This document shows, one piece after another, positions 56,371 to 64,000 of a stretch of 64,000 nucleotides of DNA. Where the stretch lies: the NCBI GenBank assembly GCA_963797535.1, contig CAWCPQ010000005.1, positions 434,001 through 498,000 of the forward strand, in the 5' to 3' direction. The notes under the pieces are model-generated. The model searched no databases. It was not told where the DNA came from and was given only the letters and a program-made list of their open reading frames with translations. Both the position numbers and the translations under genes were made by a program. Numbering within the stretch: position 1 is the stretch's first letter; every line of letters begins with the position of its first letter. The stretch comes from JAWWOL01 sp963797535 (lineage in GTDB: Bacteria; Actinomycetota; Actinomycetes; JAWWOL01).

Positions 56371-59037
56371 TCAGACCGCCGCGTGCCCGGAGGCGCCCCG
56401 GCCGGACTTGTTGTAGGCAGCCACGCTGAACCAGTACTTGTGCCCCTTGAGCGTGACGACCTGGAGCTTGTGCACCCCGGCGCCCACCGTCGTCGAGATG
56501 ATGGTCCGCTTGGTCGAACGGTCAACCATCGTCACCGCGTACCGCGTCAGCGACGAGGTCCCGTGGTCGGCCGGCGGCGACCACGCCAGCGCGGTCACGG
56601 TCTCGCCCCGGCGGGCAGAAACCTTGACAGCGCTGGGCTTTGCGCCGCAGGCGTAGAAGTCCACGTCGTCGATGAACCAGCCGTACGAGGCCCCGTAGCT
56701 GTCCGAGCTGAGCCGGAAGCGCACCCGTACGGTGGAGCCGGCGAGCGAGGACAGGTTGAGCCGCGCGGAGCGGTAACCGTGGCTGTCGCCACCGAATCCC
56801 TTGAAGGTGTACTCCAGCCGGTCAACGCTGTAGCCGGTCACCGTGCCGTTGTAGCCGCCGAAGTCGAACAGCGGCGCCGCGGACTGCCAGGCCCCGCCGT
56901 TGCGGGAGTACTCGACCCGGCCGCCGTCCAGGTAGAGCGCGGGATCACCGTTCCAGGCGGGCAGGTAGTCCAGCAGATAGGCCTGGTCGAAGCGCAGGTA
57001 GGAGGCCTTGCCCAACGGCACGCTGTAGGTCTTGACCATGGTCGCGGTGCTGTTGCGGCTGAAGCCGGGATCCGTGCCGTACAGCTCGTTGCGCCCGCTC
57101 GTCGCATAGCTGGCGTCGCCGCCCGGGTAACGGATCTGCGGGTCGTACCACCCTGACGTCGTCTTCCAGAGCCGGACCGAGGTGTTCTCGAAGTTGTCCC
57201 GGAAACCAAAGCTCTGCGGCGTTCCCTTGGTGCAGGTCGGTGCCTCGGGTGCCGAGCCGTGCGTCGGGTTGGTGGTCATCCTCGTCGCCGAGACCGCTTC
57301 TCGTACGGTGGCGCAGTCACTCTTGCCCATCGTGACCGTGCCCCCGCGCCCGTCGGCGAGCTTGTGGCCGACGAGCTGGGTGCAGGCCTGGGACAGCGTG
57401 GCCGCGAGGTCGGCGTAGTCGGCGCCGGAGGAAAGGCTCTGGTCGGTGAGGTAGAACAGGTGCGCGGTCTTGGTGATCGCTGCCTGCCGCGTGGCAAGCG
57501 CCGCACCGCCGAAGCCGGCAACGTGGACGCCGTTCAGCGACCCGCCGTCGGTCATCAGCTCGGCCGCCTTGTTGCCGACGCCGCTGTTGATGTGCACCTC
57601 GCCGCTGTCCACCGGCAGGCCGGTCTTGGTGTCGATCTGCGCGAGATAGTGCGAGCTGGTCATGCTGTCCGGCTGCACGGTGTAGTTCCCGGTGGACACG
57701 CCGGTGGGCACGAGACCGGGGCTGCGCATGTCGCGCAGTACGCCAACGCTGGACGGGAGGTCCTCGCCGAGCATCCAGCGGTAGTCGGTCGTGCCCCCGC
57801 TGCCGTCGCTGTCGCGGCCGGTGCCGTTCCACTGGTCGTACAGCTCGCCCATCACGTCGGACATCGACTCGTCGATCGCACCGGACTGGTAGAGGTAGAA
57901 CAGCGCCGAGGTCGCGGCGGTCACGCCGTGGGTCAGCTCGTGCGCCACCACGTCGTCAGCCTGAGGAAACCCCTCGCCGAAGACCAGCTGGCGGCCGTCC
58001 CAGAAGGAGTTGTTCATCGGGCAGTCGTCGCCGTCCTCGCAGACCCGCACGGTCGTGGCGAGCGCTGCACCATGCCCGTCGACGCCGTCGCGGCCGAGCA
58101 CCTTCTTGTAGAAGTTGTAGACCCCGCCGACTTCGGCGTACGCAGCGGCGGCGTCCGCGGAGGCAGTGGCCGCTGGCGGCGATGCCTCGCTGGCCACCAA
58201 GGGGGCGCCCTTGCTGGGGCAGGTGTAGTCGACCACCTTGTTGCCGGCGTCGCACACCAGTCGAGACTCCGCTCGCTGTACTTCGTCGTACTGCAAGGCA
58301 ATCTGGCCATCGACCTGGTCGACGAGCACGTTGCGCTTGATGTCCAGCCTGCTGGACGACGTGACCGTGATGTTCCAGACCGCGCGGCCCTTGTCGCCGC
58401 CAGGCACGCCCAGCAGAGCCGGGTCGTAGAACGCTGCTGTCGGCGTGGAAGCGACCAGGGTGGAGTCGTCGACCGACTCGGCCCGCGCCGTGCTCAGGAT
58501 GGCGGTACGGGCAGCGGTCGCCGCTGAGGTGTCCACCGACGGCGTCACCGGGGCAGCGTCGGTCGTCGTGTGCCCGCTGAACGAGAGCACCTTGTTGTCC
58601 GCGGTCATCGACACCTGGAGCGCGCCACCGATGACCGGCAGGCCCCGTACCGTCTGCTGCAGCGTGACCAGGCGCCCGACCTCAGTCTGCTGGGTGCGCG
58701 CTGCGGCGACCGTGGGCGTGCCCAGCAACGAGCGGTGGCTGGCGACGAAGCTGCTCGCGGCGGAGCCGGGCGACGAGTGGGCCGTGACGCCCTTGGGGCG
58801 CGCGAACGTGTGGCCGGCGGCGGAGACCACCCGGGTGATCTTGCCCGGCTTGCCCTCAACCGTGAGCCCGGAAGCCTGAGTCCCGAGGCTGCTGGCGATG
58901 CGCTGCTGCGTGGTCGGCGGCGGTGACGTCACGGCCTGCGCGGAAACGGGAACCGCGATGGCGAGCGCGGTCACCGAGGAGATCAGGGCGAGGCCCCGCA
59001 GCCCGGAACGGGTGACCGGACGGGCGGACAACAGCAT
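56371..59037 (-). CDS. Secreted M4-family (thermolysin-type) metallopeptidase with C-terminal accessory domains
   Basis: 888 residues. Signal peptide (1-35), FTP/PepSY-type propeptide (~40-260), zinc protease domain with HELTH at 366-370, third ligand Glu390 in GAIDESMSD and HINSGVGNKAAEL near 485. Then a MAM/immune-inhibitor-like beta domain (~600-790; FRDNFENTS, WFIDDVDFYACG) and a fibronectin type III domain (~795-888). Extracellular protein degradation. ATG at 59037 has GGGGA upstream; an earlier TTG/ATG pair at 59082/59079 is possible. Confidence 0.93.
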   Translation of the reverse strand: MLLSARPVTRSGLRGLALISSVTALAIAVPVSAQAVTSPPPTTQQRIASSLGTQASGLTVEGKPGKITRVVSAAGHTFARPKGVTAHSSPGSAASSFVASHRSLLGTPTVAAARTQQTEVGRLVTLQQTVRGLPVIGGALQVSMTADNKVLSFSGHTTTDAAPVTPSVDTSAATAARTAILSTARAESVDDSTLVASTPTAAFYDPALLGVPGGDKGRAVWNITVTSSSRLDIKRNVLVDQVDGQIALQYDEVQRAESRLVCDAGNKVVDYTCPSKGAPLVASEASPPAATASADAAAAYAEVGGVYNFYKKVLGRDGVDGHGAALATTVRVCEDGDDCPMNNSFWDGRQLVFGEGFPQADDVVAHELTHGVTAATSALFYLYQSGAIDESMSDVMGELYDQWNGTGRDSDGSGGTTDYRWMLGEDLPSSVGVLRDMRSPGLVPTGVSTGNYTVQPDSMTSSHYLAQIDTKTGLPVDSGEVHINSGVGNKAAELMTDGGSLNGVHVAGFGGAALATRQAAITKTAHLFYLTDQSLSSGADYADLAATLSQACTQLVGHKLADGRGGTVTMGKSDCATVREAVSATRMTTNPTHGSAPEAPTCTKGTPQSFGFRDNFENTSVRLWKTTSGWYDPQIRYPGGDASYATSGRNELYGTDPGFSRNSTATMVKTYSVPLGKASYLRFDQAYLLDYLPAWNGDPALYLDGGRVEYSRNGGAWQSAAPLFDFGGYNGTVTGYSVDRLEYTFKGFGGDSHGYRSARLNLSSLAGSTVRVRFRLSSDSYGASYGWFIDDVDFYACGAKPSAVKVSARRGETVTALAWSPPADHGTSSLTRYAVTMVDRSTKRTIISTTVGAGVHKLQVVTLKGHKYWFSVAAYNKSGRGASGHAAV

Positions 59038-59186
59038 GCGAAGGGTCCCCGGGTAGCGGATGGGCGGCAGCCTGACCATCAACGGTAACCGGCCAACCAG
59101 AGCGGCACGGGGGCTTTGCCGGAAAAGCGGCTATTCAGGCGCTATTTTACGGGAGTACCTGAAGGGTGTCTGAACATGGAGGTCCC

Positions 59187-61245
59187 ATGCGGCTGACCGC
59201 GATCATCGTTTCGTTGATCGCGACGGCCGTGGGCCTGGCCCTGATCGGCCGCGCCAGCGCCGGCATCGTCGCCGTCGTGCGCCGCGGCCGTCCGATGTCG
59301 CGTACGGACTCCCCCGGCCGGCGCACGATGACGCTGGTCCGCGAGGTCGGCGGCCACACCCGGATGCTGAAGTGGTCGGCGCCGGGCGCAGCGCACTGGT
59401 TCGTCATGGTCGGGTTCGTGGTGCTGCTGCTGACCTTGGTCCAGGCCTACGTCGAGCTGTTCAAGCCGGCCTGGGACTACCCCGGCCTCGGCGAGCAACG
59501 AGGTGTACGGCGCGGTCATCGAGCTCGTGACGCTGACGACGTTGGTGGGCATCGTGGTGCTGATCGGCGTGCGTCAGGTGGCGATGCGCAGGCCGGGCCG
59601 CAGCAACCGTTTCCTCGGCTCCTCGACCTGGAAGGCCTACTACGTCGAGGGAACCATCCTCGTGATCGCGGTCTGCATCTTCGCCCTGCGCGGGCTGCGC
59701 GCCGCCGACGGTGCGCTGCCGTACTCCCACGGGGTTGCGTTCGTCTCCTGGTGGGTCGGCGGCACGCTGTTGGCCGGGCTCAGCCACCGCAGCGTGGTCG
59801 ACGGGATCTACCTCGTCGCCATGGTCAAGATCGTCGTGTCGATGGCGTGGTTCGCCGTCATCGCGCTCAGCCTGACCATGGGGGTTGCCTGGCACCGGTT
59901 CCTGGCCCCGTTCAACATCTGGTTCAAGCGCAACCCGTCCGGCGGGGTTGCGCTCGGGGCGCTGCTGCCGATGGACGTCGACTTCGAGGACCCGGCCGAG
60001 GACGCGGTGCTCGGCGCGGGCACCATCACCGACTTCACCTGGAAGGGTCTGCTCGACTTCAGCACCTGCACCGAGTGCGGCCGCTGCCAGTCGCAGTGCC
60101 CTGCCTGGAACACCGAGAAGCCGCTGTCGCCCAAGCTGCTGATCATGAACCTGCGGGACGAGCTGCACTCGGGTTCCTCGGACCGGCCGCTGGTCGGGCT
60201 GCTCGAGGACGGCGGCGTCATCGAGCCGGACGTGCTGTGGTCGTGCACGACCTGCGGTGCCTGTGTCGAGCAGTGCCCGGTGGACATCGAGCACGTGGAC
60301 CACATCCTCGACCTGCGCCGGTTCCAGGTGATGGTGGAGTCGTCGTTCCCGTCCGAGGCCGGAGCGATGATGCGCAACCTCGAGACCAAGGGAAACCCTT
60401 GGGGCATGGGCGATTCGGCTCGCCTGGCCTGGGCCGAAGGTCTGCCGTTCGAGGTGCGCGTCATCACCGATCGCGTCCCGGACGACGTCGAGTACCTGTT
60501 CTGGGTCGGCTGTGCCGGCGCCTTCGAGGACCGTTCCCGCAAGTCGACCAGAGCGATCGCGGAGCTGCTCGACGCGGCCGGGGTGTCGTTCGCCGTACTC
60601 GGACCGAGAGAGTCGTGTACGGGGGACCCGGCGCGGCGCATCGGCAACGAGTACCTGTTCCAGACCCTCGCCACTGCCAACGTCGAGCTGCTCAACCACG
60701 TCGGCGCGCGGAAGATCGTGGCAATGTGCCCGCACTGCTTCAACTCGCTGGCGAACGAGTACCCCCAGCTCGGCGGGACGTACGAGGTGGTCCATCACAC
60801 GCAGCTGCTGGGGCGGCTGGTGGAGGAAGGTCGGCTGGTGCCGGTGGCCGCCGACGATCGCAAGGTGACCTACCACGACCCGTGCTACCTCGGCCGGCAC
60901 AACAAGGTCTACACCCCGCCGCGCGACGTGCTGGCCGCGGTGCCGGGACTGCGTACCGAGGAGATGCACCGGTGCAAGGAACGTGGATTCTGCTGCGGGG
61001 CGGGCGGCGCGCGGATGTGGATGGAGGAGCGGATCGGCAAGCGGATCAACGTCGAGCGGGTGGACGAGGCGCTGTCGTTGGACCCCGACGTGGTCTCGAC
61101 CGCCTGCCCGTTCTGCCTGGTGATGCTGTCCGACGCCGTGACCGCGAAGCAGGCCGCGGGCGAGGCGCGGGCCGACGTCGAAGTGGTTGACGTTGCGCAG
61201 CTGCTGGCCCGATCGCTGCGCCCGGCCGGCCAGCCGCCCAGCTGA
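59187..61245 (+). pseudogene. Fe-S heterodisulfide-reductase-like membrane protein, frameshifted
   Basis: Homologue of actinobacterial iron-sulfur reductases (Rv0338c type): N-terminal membrane section with about five helices, two [4Fe-4S] motifs CTECGRCQSQCP and CTTCGACVEQCP, and two CCG cysteine domains (YHDPCYLGRHN, FCCGAGG). Residues 1-102 read from ATG 59187 (GGAGG 5 nt upstream); from ~59494 the frame shifts by one. Deleting one G near 59493 (GGCGAGC to GGCAGC) gives a continuous 685-residue protein. Probably electron transfer from a flavoprotein to quinone. The conserved frames on both sides argue for a consensus error. Confidence 0.88.
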
Positions 61246-61267
61246 CGGGTGCAGGGCAACCTCCTCG

Positions 61268-61312
61268 GCGTGTATGAGTTGCGCGGCTCATATGCCCGCA
61301 ACTCATACACGC
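61268..61312. terminator. Hairpin between convergent Fe-S reductase and MBL genes
   Basis: 16-bp perfect stem (GCGTGTATGAGTTGCG and complement), 13-nt loop with a further 3-bp inner stem. Fills the 106-bp convergent gap; same placement as the other intergenic hairpins. Confidence 0.6.
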
Positions 61313-61351
61313 GGGATCAGGACCAGGTGCGCAACGATGCCGCGACGATCC

Positions 61352-61981
61352 TCAGTGACCGCGCGCCACCCAGTCGTCGTACGACGCCGCCTCTGCCCCG
61401 ATGGTGGTCTCGTCCCCGTGGCCGGTGAGCACGCGGGTGTCGGAAGGCAGCACCAGCAGGCGTTCGCGGATGGAGTCGAGGATCGTCGGGAAGTCGCTGT
61501 ACGAGCGACCCGTGGCGCCGGGGCCGCCGTGGAACAGCGTGTCGCCCGAGAAGACCACACCGTCGCCGACGAGGCAGACCGCGCCCGGCGAGTGGCCGGG
61601 CGTGTGCAGGACGCGCAGGTGGAACTTGCCGCCGATGTTGAGCTCGTCATCTTCACCGAGGTCGATGTCGGGGGCGCGGTCCGGGTGTACGACGTCCCAC
61701 AGCATGCGGTCGTCGGGGTGCAGCAGCACCGGGGCCCCGGTCAGCTCGGCCAGCTCGACGGCCGCGTCGATGTGGTCGTCGTGCCCGTGGGTGCACACGA
61801 TGAACAGCACGCGACGGCCGGCGACGGCGGACACGATGGCCTGCGCGTCGTGGGCAGCATCGATGACCGCGACCACGTCGTCGTCGCCGTACAACCAGAC
61901 GTTGTTCTCGACCTCCCACGTGCCCCCGTCGAGGCTGAACGTGCCCGAGGTGATGACCCGGTCGATGCGGGCGCCGGTCAC
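61352..61981 (-). CDS. MBL-fold hydrolase, probable S-formylmycothiol hydrolase partner of mscR
   Basis: 209 residues; metallo-beta-lactamase fold with HxHxDH motif in CTHGHDDHID, further ligands in HTPGHSPG and FSGDTLF, and LTGHGDET at the C-terminus. In mycobacteria the gene after mscR is of this type and is thought to hydrolyse the S-formyl-mycothiol product or act as a glyoxalase-like thiolesterase. GTG at 61981 overlaps the mscR stop (GTGA). Confidence 0.88.
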   Translation of the reverse strand: MTGARIDRVITSGTFSLDGGTWEVENNVWLYGDDDVVAVIDAAHDAQAIVSAVAGRRVLFIVCTHGHDDHIDAAVELAELTGAPVLLHPDDRMLWDVVHPDRAPDIDLGEDDELNIGGKFHLRVLHTPGHSPGAVCLVGDGVVFSGDTLFHGGPGATGRSYSDFPTILDSIRERLLVLPSDTRVLTGHGDETTIGAEAASYDDWVARGH

Positions 61982-63072
61982 AGCACCACGACCGACCGCA
62001 GCACCTTGCCGTCGTGCATCTTCACGAACGCAGCCTCCACGTCCCCGAGCCCGATCCGCTCACTGACGAACTTGTCCAAAGGCAACCGGCCCTGCAGCCA
62101 CAGGTCGATCAGCGTCGGAAAGTCCCTGCTGGGCAAGCAATCCCCGTACCACGAGGACTTCAGCGACCCGCCGCGGCCGAACACCTCGATCAGCGGCAGG
62201 TCGATCCGCATCGTCGGATCGGGTACGCCGACGAGCACCACGGTGCCGGCGAGGTCGCGGGCGTAGAAGGCCTGCTCGTAGGTCTCCGGCCGGCCGACGG
62301 CGTCGATCACGACGTCGGCGCCGAAGCCGTCGGTGAGCGCGCTGAATGCCCTCGACAGCATCCGTCTGCCCGCGAGTTGACGGTGTGCGTCGCACCGAAT
62401 TCCCTTGCCCACGCGAGCTTTTGGTCATCAACGTCGACCGCGATGATGGTACGGGCACCGGCGAGGCGAGCGCCGGCGATGGCCCCGTTGCCCACGCCAC
62501 CGCAGCCGATGACCGCCACGGTGTCGCCCCGCCCGACGTTGCCGGTGTTGACGGCAGCACCGATGCCGGCCATGACCCCGCAGCCCAAGAGTCCGGCGAC
62601 CGCAGGCTCTGCGGCCGGGTCGACCTTGGTGCACTGGCCGGCGGCGACCAACGTCAGCGAGGCGAAGGCTCCGATCCCGAGAGCCGGCGAGAGCTCCGTA
62701 CCATCCTCGAGCGTCATCTTCTGGGTGGCGTTGTGGGTGGCGAAGCAGTACCAGGGACGGCCGCGGCGACAGGCGCGACAGGTGCCGCACACCGCGCGCC
62801 AGTTGAGCACGACGTAGTCGCCCACGAGCGAGGTCGGTGACGTCGGGCCCGACCGACTCGACGACTCCCGCCGCCTCGTGGCCGAGCAGGAACGGGAACG
62901 CGTCGTTGATCGCGCCCTCGCGGTAGTGAAGGTCGGTGTGGCAGACGCCGCAGGCCTGGACCCGTACCCTCGCCTCGCCCGGCCCCGGTGCCGGAACGAT
63001 GATCGTCTCCAGCGTGACGGGCGCACCCTTGGCCAGCGCGACCACACCCTGCACCCGTTCGGTCTGTGCCAT
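61978..63072 (-). pseudogene. mscR: S-(hydroxymethyl)mycothiol dehydrogenase / S-nitrosomycothiol reductase, three single-base insertions
   Basis: Zinc-dependent medium-chain dehydrogenase with CGVCHTD and GHEAAG zinc ligands, structural-zinc cysteines (CGTCRACRRGRPWYC), NAD site GCGGVGN, and C-terminal GDVEAAFVKMH; strongly MscR-like. The reading frame breaks at 62826 (extra C, read on the minus strand: GCT-C-GTGGGC), at 62369-62371 (extra G) and at 62341 (extra C). Removing the three bases yields 363 residues, the family length. ATG at 63072 follows AAGGAG. Detoxifies formaldehyde and S-nitrosomycothiol in mycothiol-using bacteria. Confidence 0.88.
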
Positions 63073-63147
63073 ATCCGCTCCTTTGCCGACGTGAGCCGAT
63101 CCTGTCAGGCCGAGCCGGGGGTGGCCACATCGACTCCACCGGAACCG

Positions 63148-63153
63148 TACGGT
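63148..63153 (+). promoter_or_regulatory. -10 box giving a leaderless lipoprotein mRNA
   Basis: TACGGT lies 6 nt before the ATG at 63160 and there is no Shine-Dalgarno sequence. Confidence 0.45.
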
Positions 63154-63159
63154 GATCCC

Positions 63160-63732
63160 ATGCGTCCGACTGGTATGAAGCAGCTCGCCCTCGCCGCGGC
63201 AGCAACGGTGCTGGTCTGTGGCTGTGGCGCGCAGTCGGGGTCTGCCGCCGGAGCGCCCACCACCTCAGCCGTCGCCACCGCACCCTCAAACGCACCGACC
63301 GCGACGGTCGCAACGGCTCCTGCCGCTCCGTCGGCTCACTCCCTTGCGCCGATCAACCCGTCGGCGGCCCCGAAGCCTGCGGCGGGCACGGCGTACCTCG
63401 TTTACACGGCACCGGCCGGCCACCCGCCCATGCGGGTCAGCCGCAGCGTCACCGGCTCGGTGTTCACCCACCTCGTCGGCGTGATCAACGACTTGTCGAA
63501 GCCGGTGGCCGACACTGCTGAGTGCAACCTGGACACGGGCGAGCAGGCGGTCATCACGTTCGTCCAGGAGGGGCACACGCTGGTCTACTCCGTGCCTGGC
63601 GTTCCCTGCCGCCAGGTCACCGTGACCTCAGACGGGGTGCCGCAGCCACCGCTGGCCAACTCAGCGGCCATGATCGGGGCGATTCGGGCGATCGTGGGCT
63701 TGAAGGGGCTGGCGCACCCGCTGACGGGGTGA
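63160..63732 (+). CDS. Lipoprotein with a single two-Cys module
   Basis: 190 residues: signal peptide with lipobox around LVCGCG (lipid Cys20 or 22), Ala/Thr/Pro-rich linker (25-75), then a domain with INDLSKPVADTAEC (Cys122), VITFVQEGHTLVYSV and Cys150. This matches the two-Cys strand region of the proteins at 41-43 kb. The stop overlaps the next gene (GTGA). No known function; divergent from mscR. Confidence 0.75.
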   Translation: MRPTGMKQLALAAAATVLVCGCGAQSGSAAGAPTTSAVATAPSNAPTATVATAPAAPSAHSLAPINPSAAPKPAAGTAYLVYTAPAGHPPMRVSRSVTGSVFTHLVGVINDLSKPVADTAECNLDTGEQAVITFVQEGHTLVYSVPGVPCRQVTVTSDGVPQPPLANSAAMIGAIRAIVGLKGLAHPLTG

Positions 63733-64000
63733 GGGAACCGTACGGGCGGCTGTCGCGTCACATCCCCATGCGGTTGCGGCTGATGATCCTGGTGCTCGGC
63801 CTGGTCTGCGTTGCCAGCTGTACCAGTCGCTCGGTAACAGCCATACCTGCGACCGCAACCAAGCCGGCGTCGGCAGTGCCGGCCGGGGACGTCTTCTCGA
63901 AGTCCGCCGCCGTGGCGAAGGCCAACGCCATGCTGGCTGCTGTCAGGCTGCCGACAGGCGCGGTACGAGTCGGCAGGGCGCCTAATCATGATCTCGACGC
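63729..64000 (+). CDS. Lipoprotein related to the 41-kb module protein (C-terminus beyond window)
   Basis: Open to the window end (90 codons). Signal peptide with lipobox VCVASC, short Ala/Thr/Pro linker, then KANAMLAAVRLPTGAVRVGRAPN. This resembles the start of each module in the 658-residue protein (LAELIAGVSLPPDAKPV). GTG at 63729 overlaps the preceding stop; ATG at 63768 is an alternative. It probably continues with the rest of that module. Confidence 0.65.
   Translation, partial: MREPYGRLSRHIPMRLRLMILVLGLVCVASCTSRSVTAIPATATKPASAVPAGDVFSKSAAVAKANAMLAAVRLPTGAVRVGRAPNHDLD

Overview
The window is typical high-GC actinomycete DNA (Actinomycetota). HspR and HAIR operators control a dnaK-grpE-dnaJ operon, a mycothiol-type formaldehyde dehydrogenase is paired with a metallo-beta-lactamase protein, GTG starts are frequent, and several starts look leaderless (TANNNT box 6-7 nt before the start codon). 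I see no rRNA, tRNA, IS element, prophage or CRISPR array. It reads as chromosomal housekeeping plus accessory metabolism; the genus cannot be fixed from the sequence alone.

Layout. 1-8.2 kb: the N-terminal part of a NarL-type sensor kinase, divergent from an MMPL exporter; a sodium:solute symporter with a small membrane partner; an inositol-monophosphatase-family enzyme; a zinc-ribbon protein; a FetAB-like metal exporter. 8.2-18.9 kb: a coherent minus-strand sugar locus (LacI regulator, GH1 glucosidase, OppB, OppC, OppD, OppF, family-5 lipoprotein, second GH1), probably importing beta-glucosides through an Opp-type rather than a CUT1 transporter. 19.3-25 kb: class II aldolase, PNPOx-like protein, DedA, glyA under a ZTP riboswitch, pyrE. 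25-30 kb: EamA transporter, GGDEF-EAL protein translationally coupled to a GNAT-like protein, and a small protein with an HATPase. 30-38 kb: clpB; an OmpR-type two-component system divergent from a LolA/RseB-like protein plus an ABC exporter. 38-45.7 kb: second MMPL, an ECF/SigE-family sigma factor with a membrane protein of duplicated modules, a DsbA-family protein, a GlxA-type regulator. 46.3-50.6 kb: dnaK-grpE-dnaJ-hspR. 50.7-56 kb: aldo/keto reductase, DUF559/AbiEi-like protein, ackA-pta. 56-64 kb: M4-type secreted protease, Fe-S heterodisulfide-reductase-like protein, mscR-like/MBL pair, and two secreted proteins related to the modules at 41-43 kb.

Two patterns cut across the gene list. 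First, every convergent intergenic gap longer than about 50 bp holds a long near-perfect hairpin, often with GATC at the stem base. At two loci such hairpins are tandemly duplicated with exactly the same 84-bp spacing (seven copies at 45.7-46.3 kb, two at 23.2 kb). Second, five single-base G/C insertions break three otherwise intact conserved genes (pta, the Fe-S reductase, mscR), all within 8.2 kb. This looks more like local consensus error than real gene decay.
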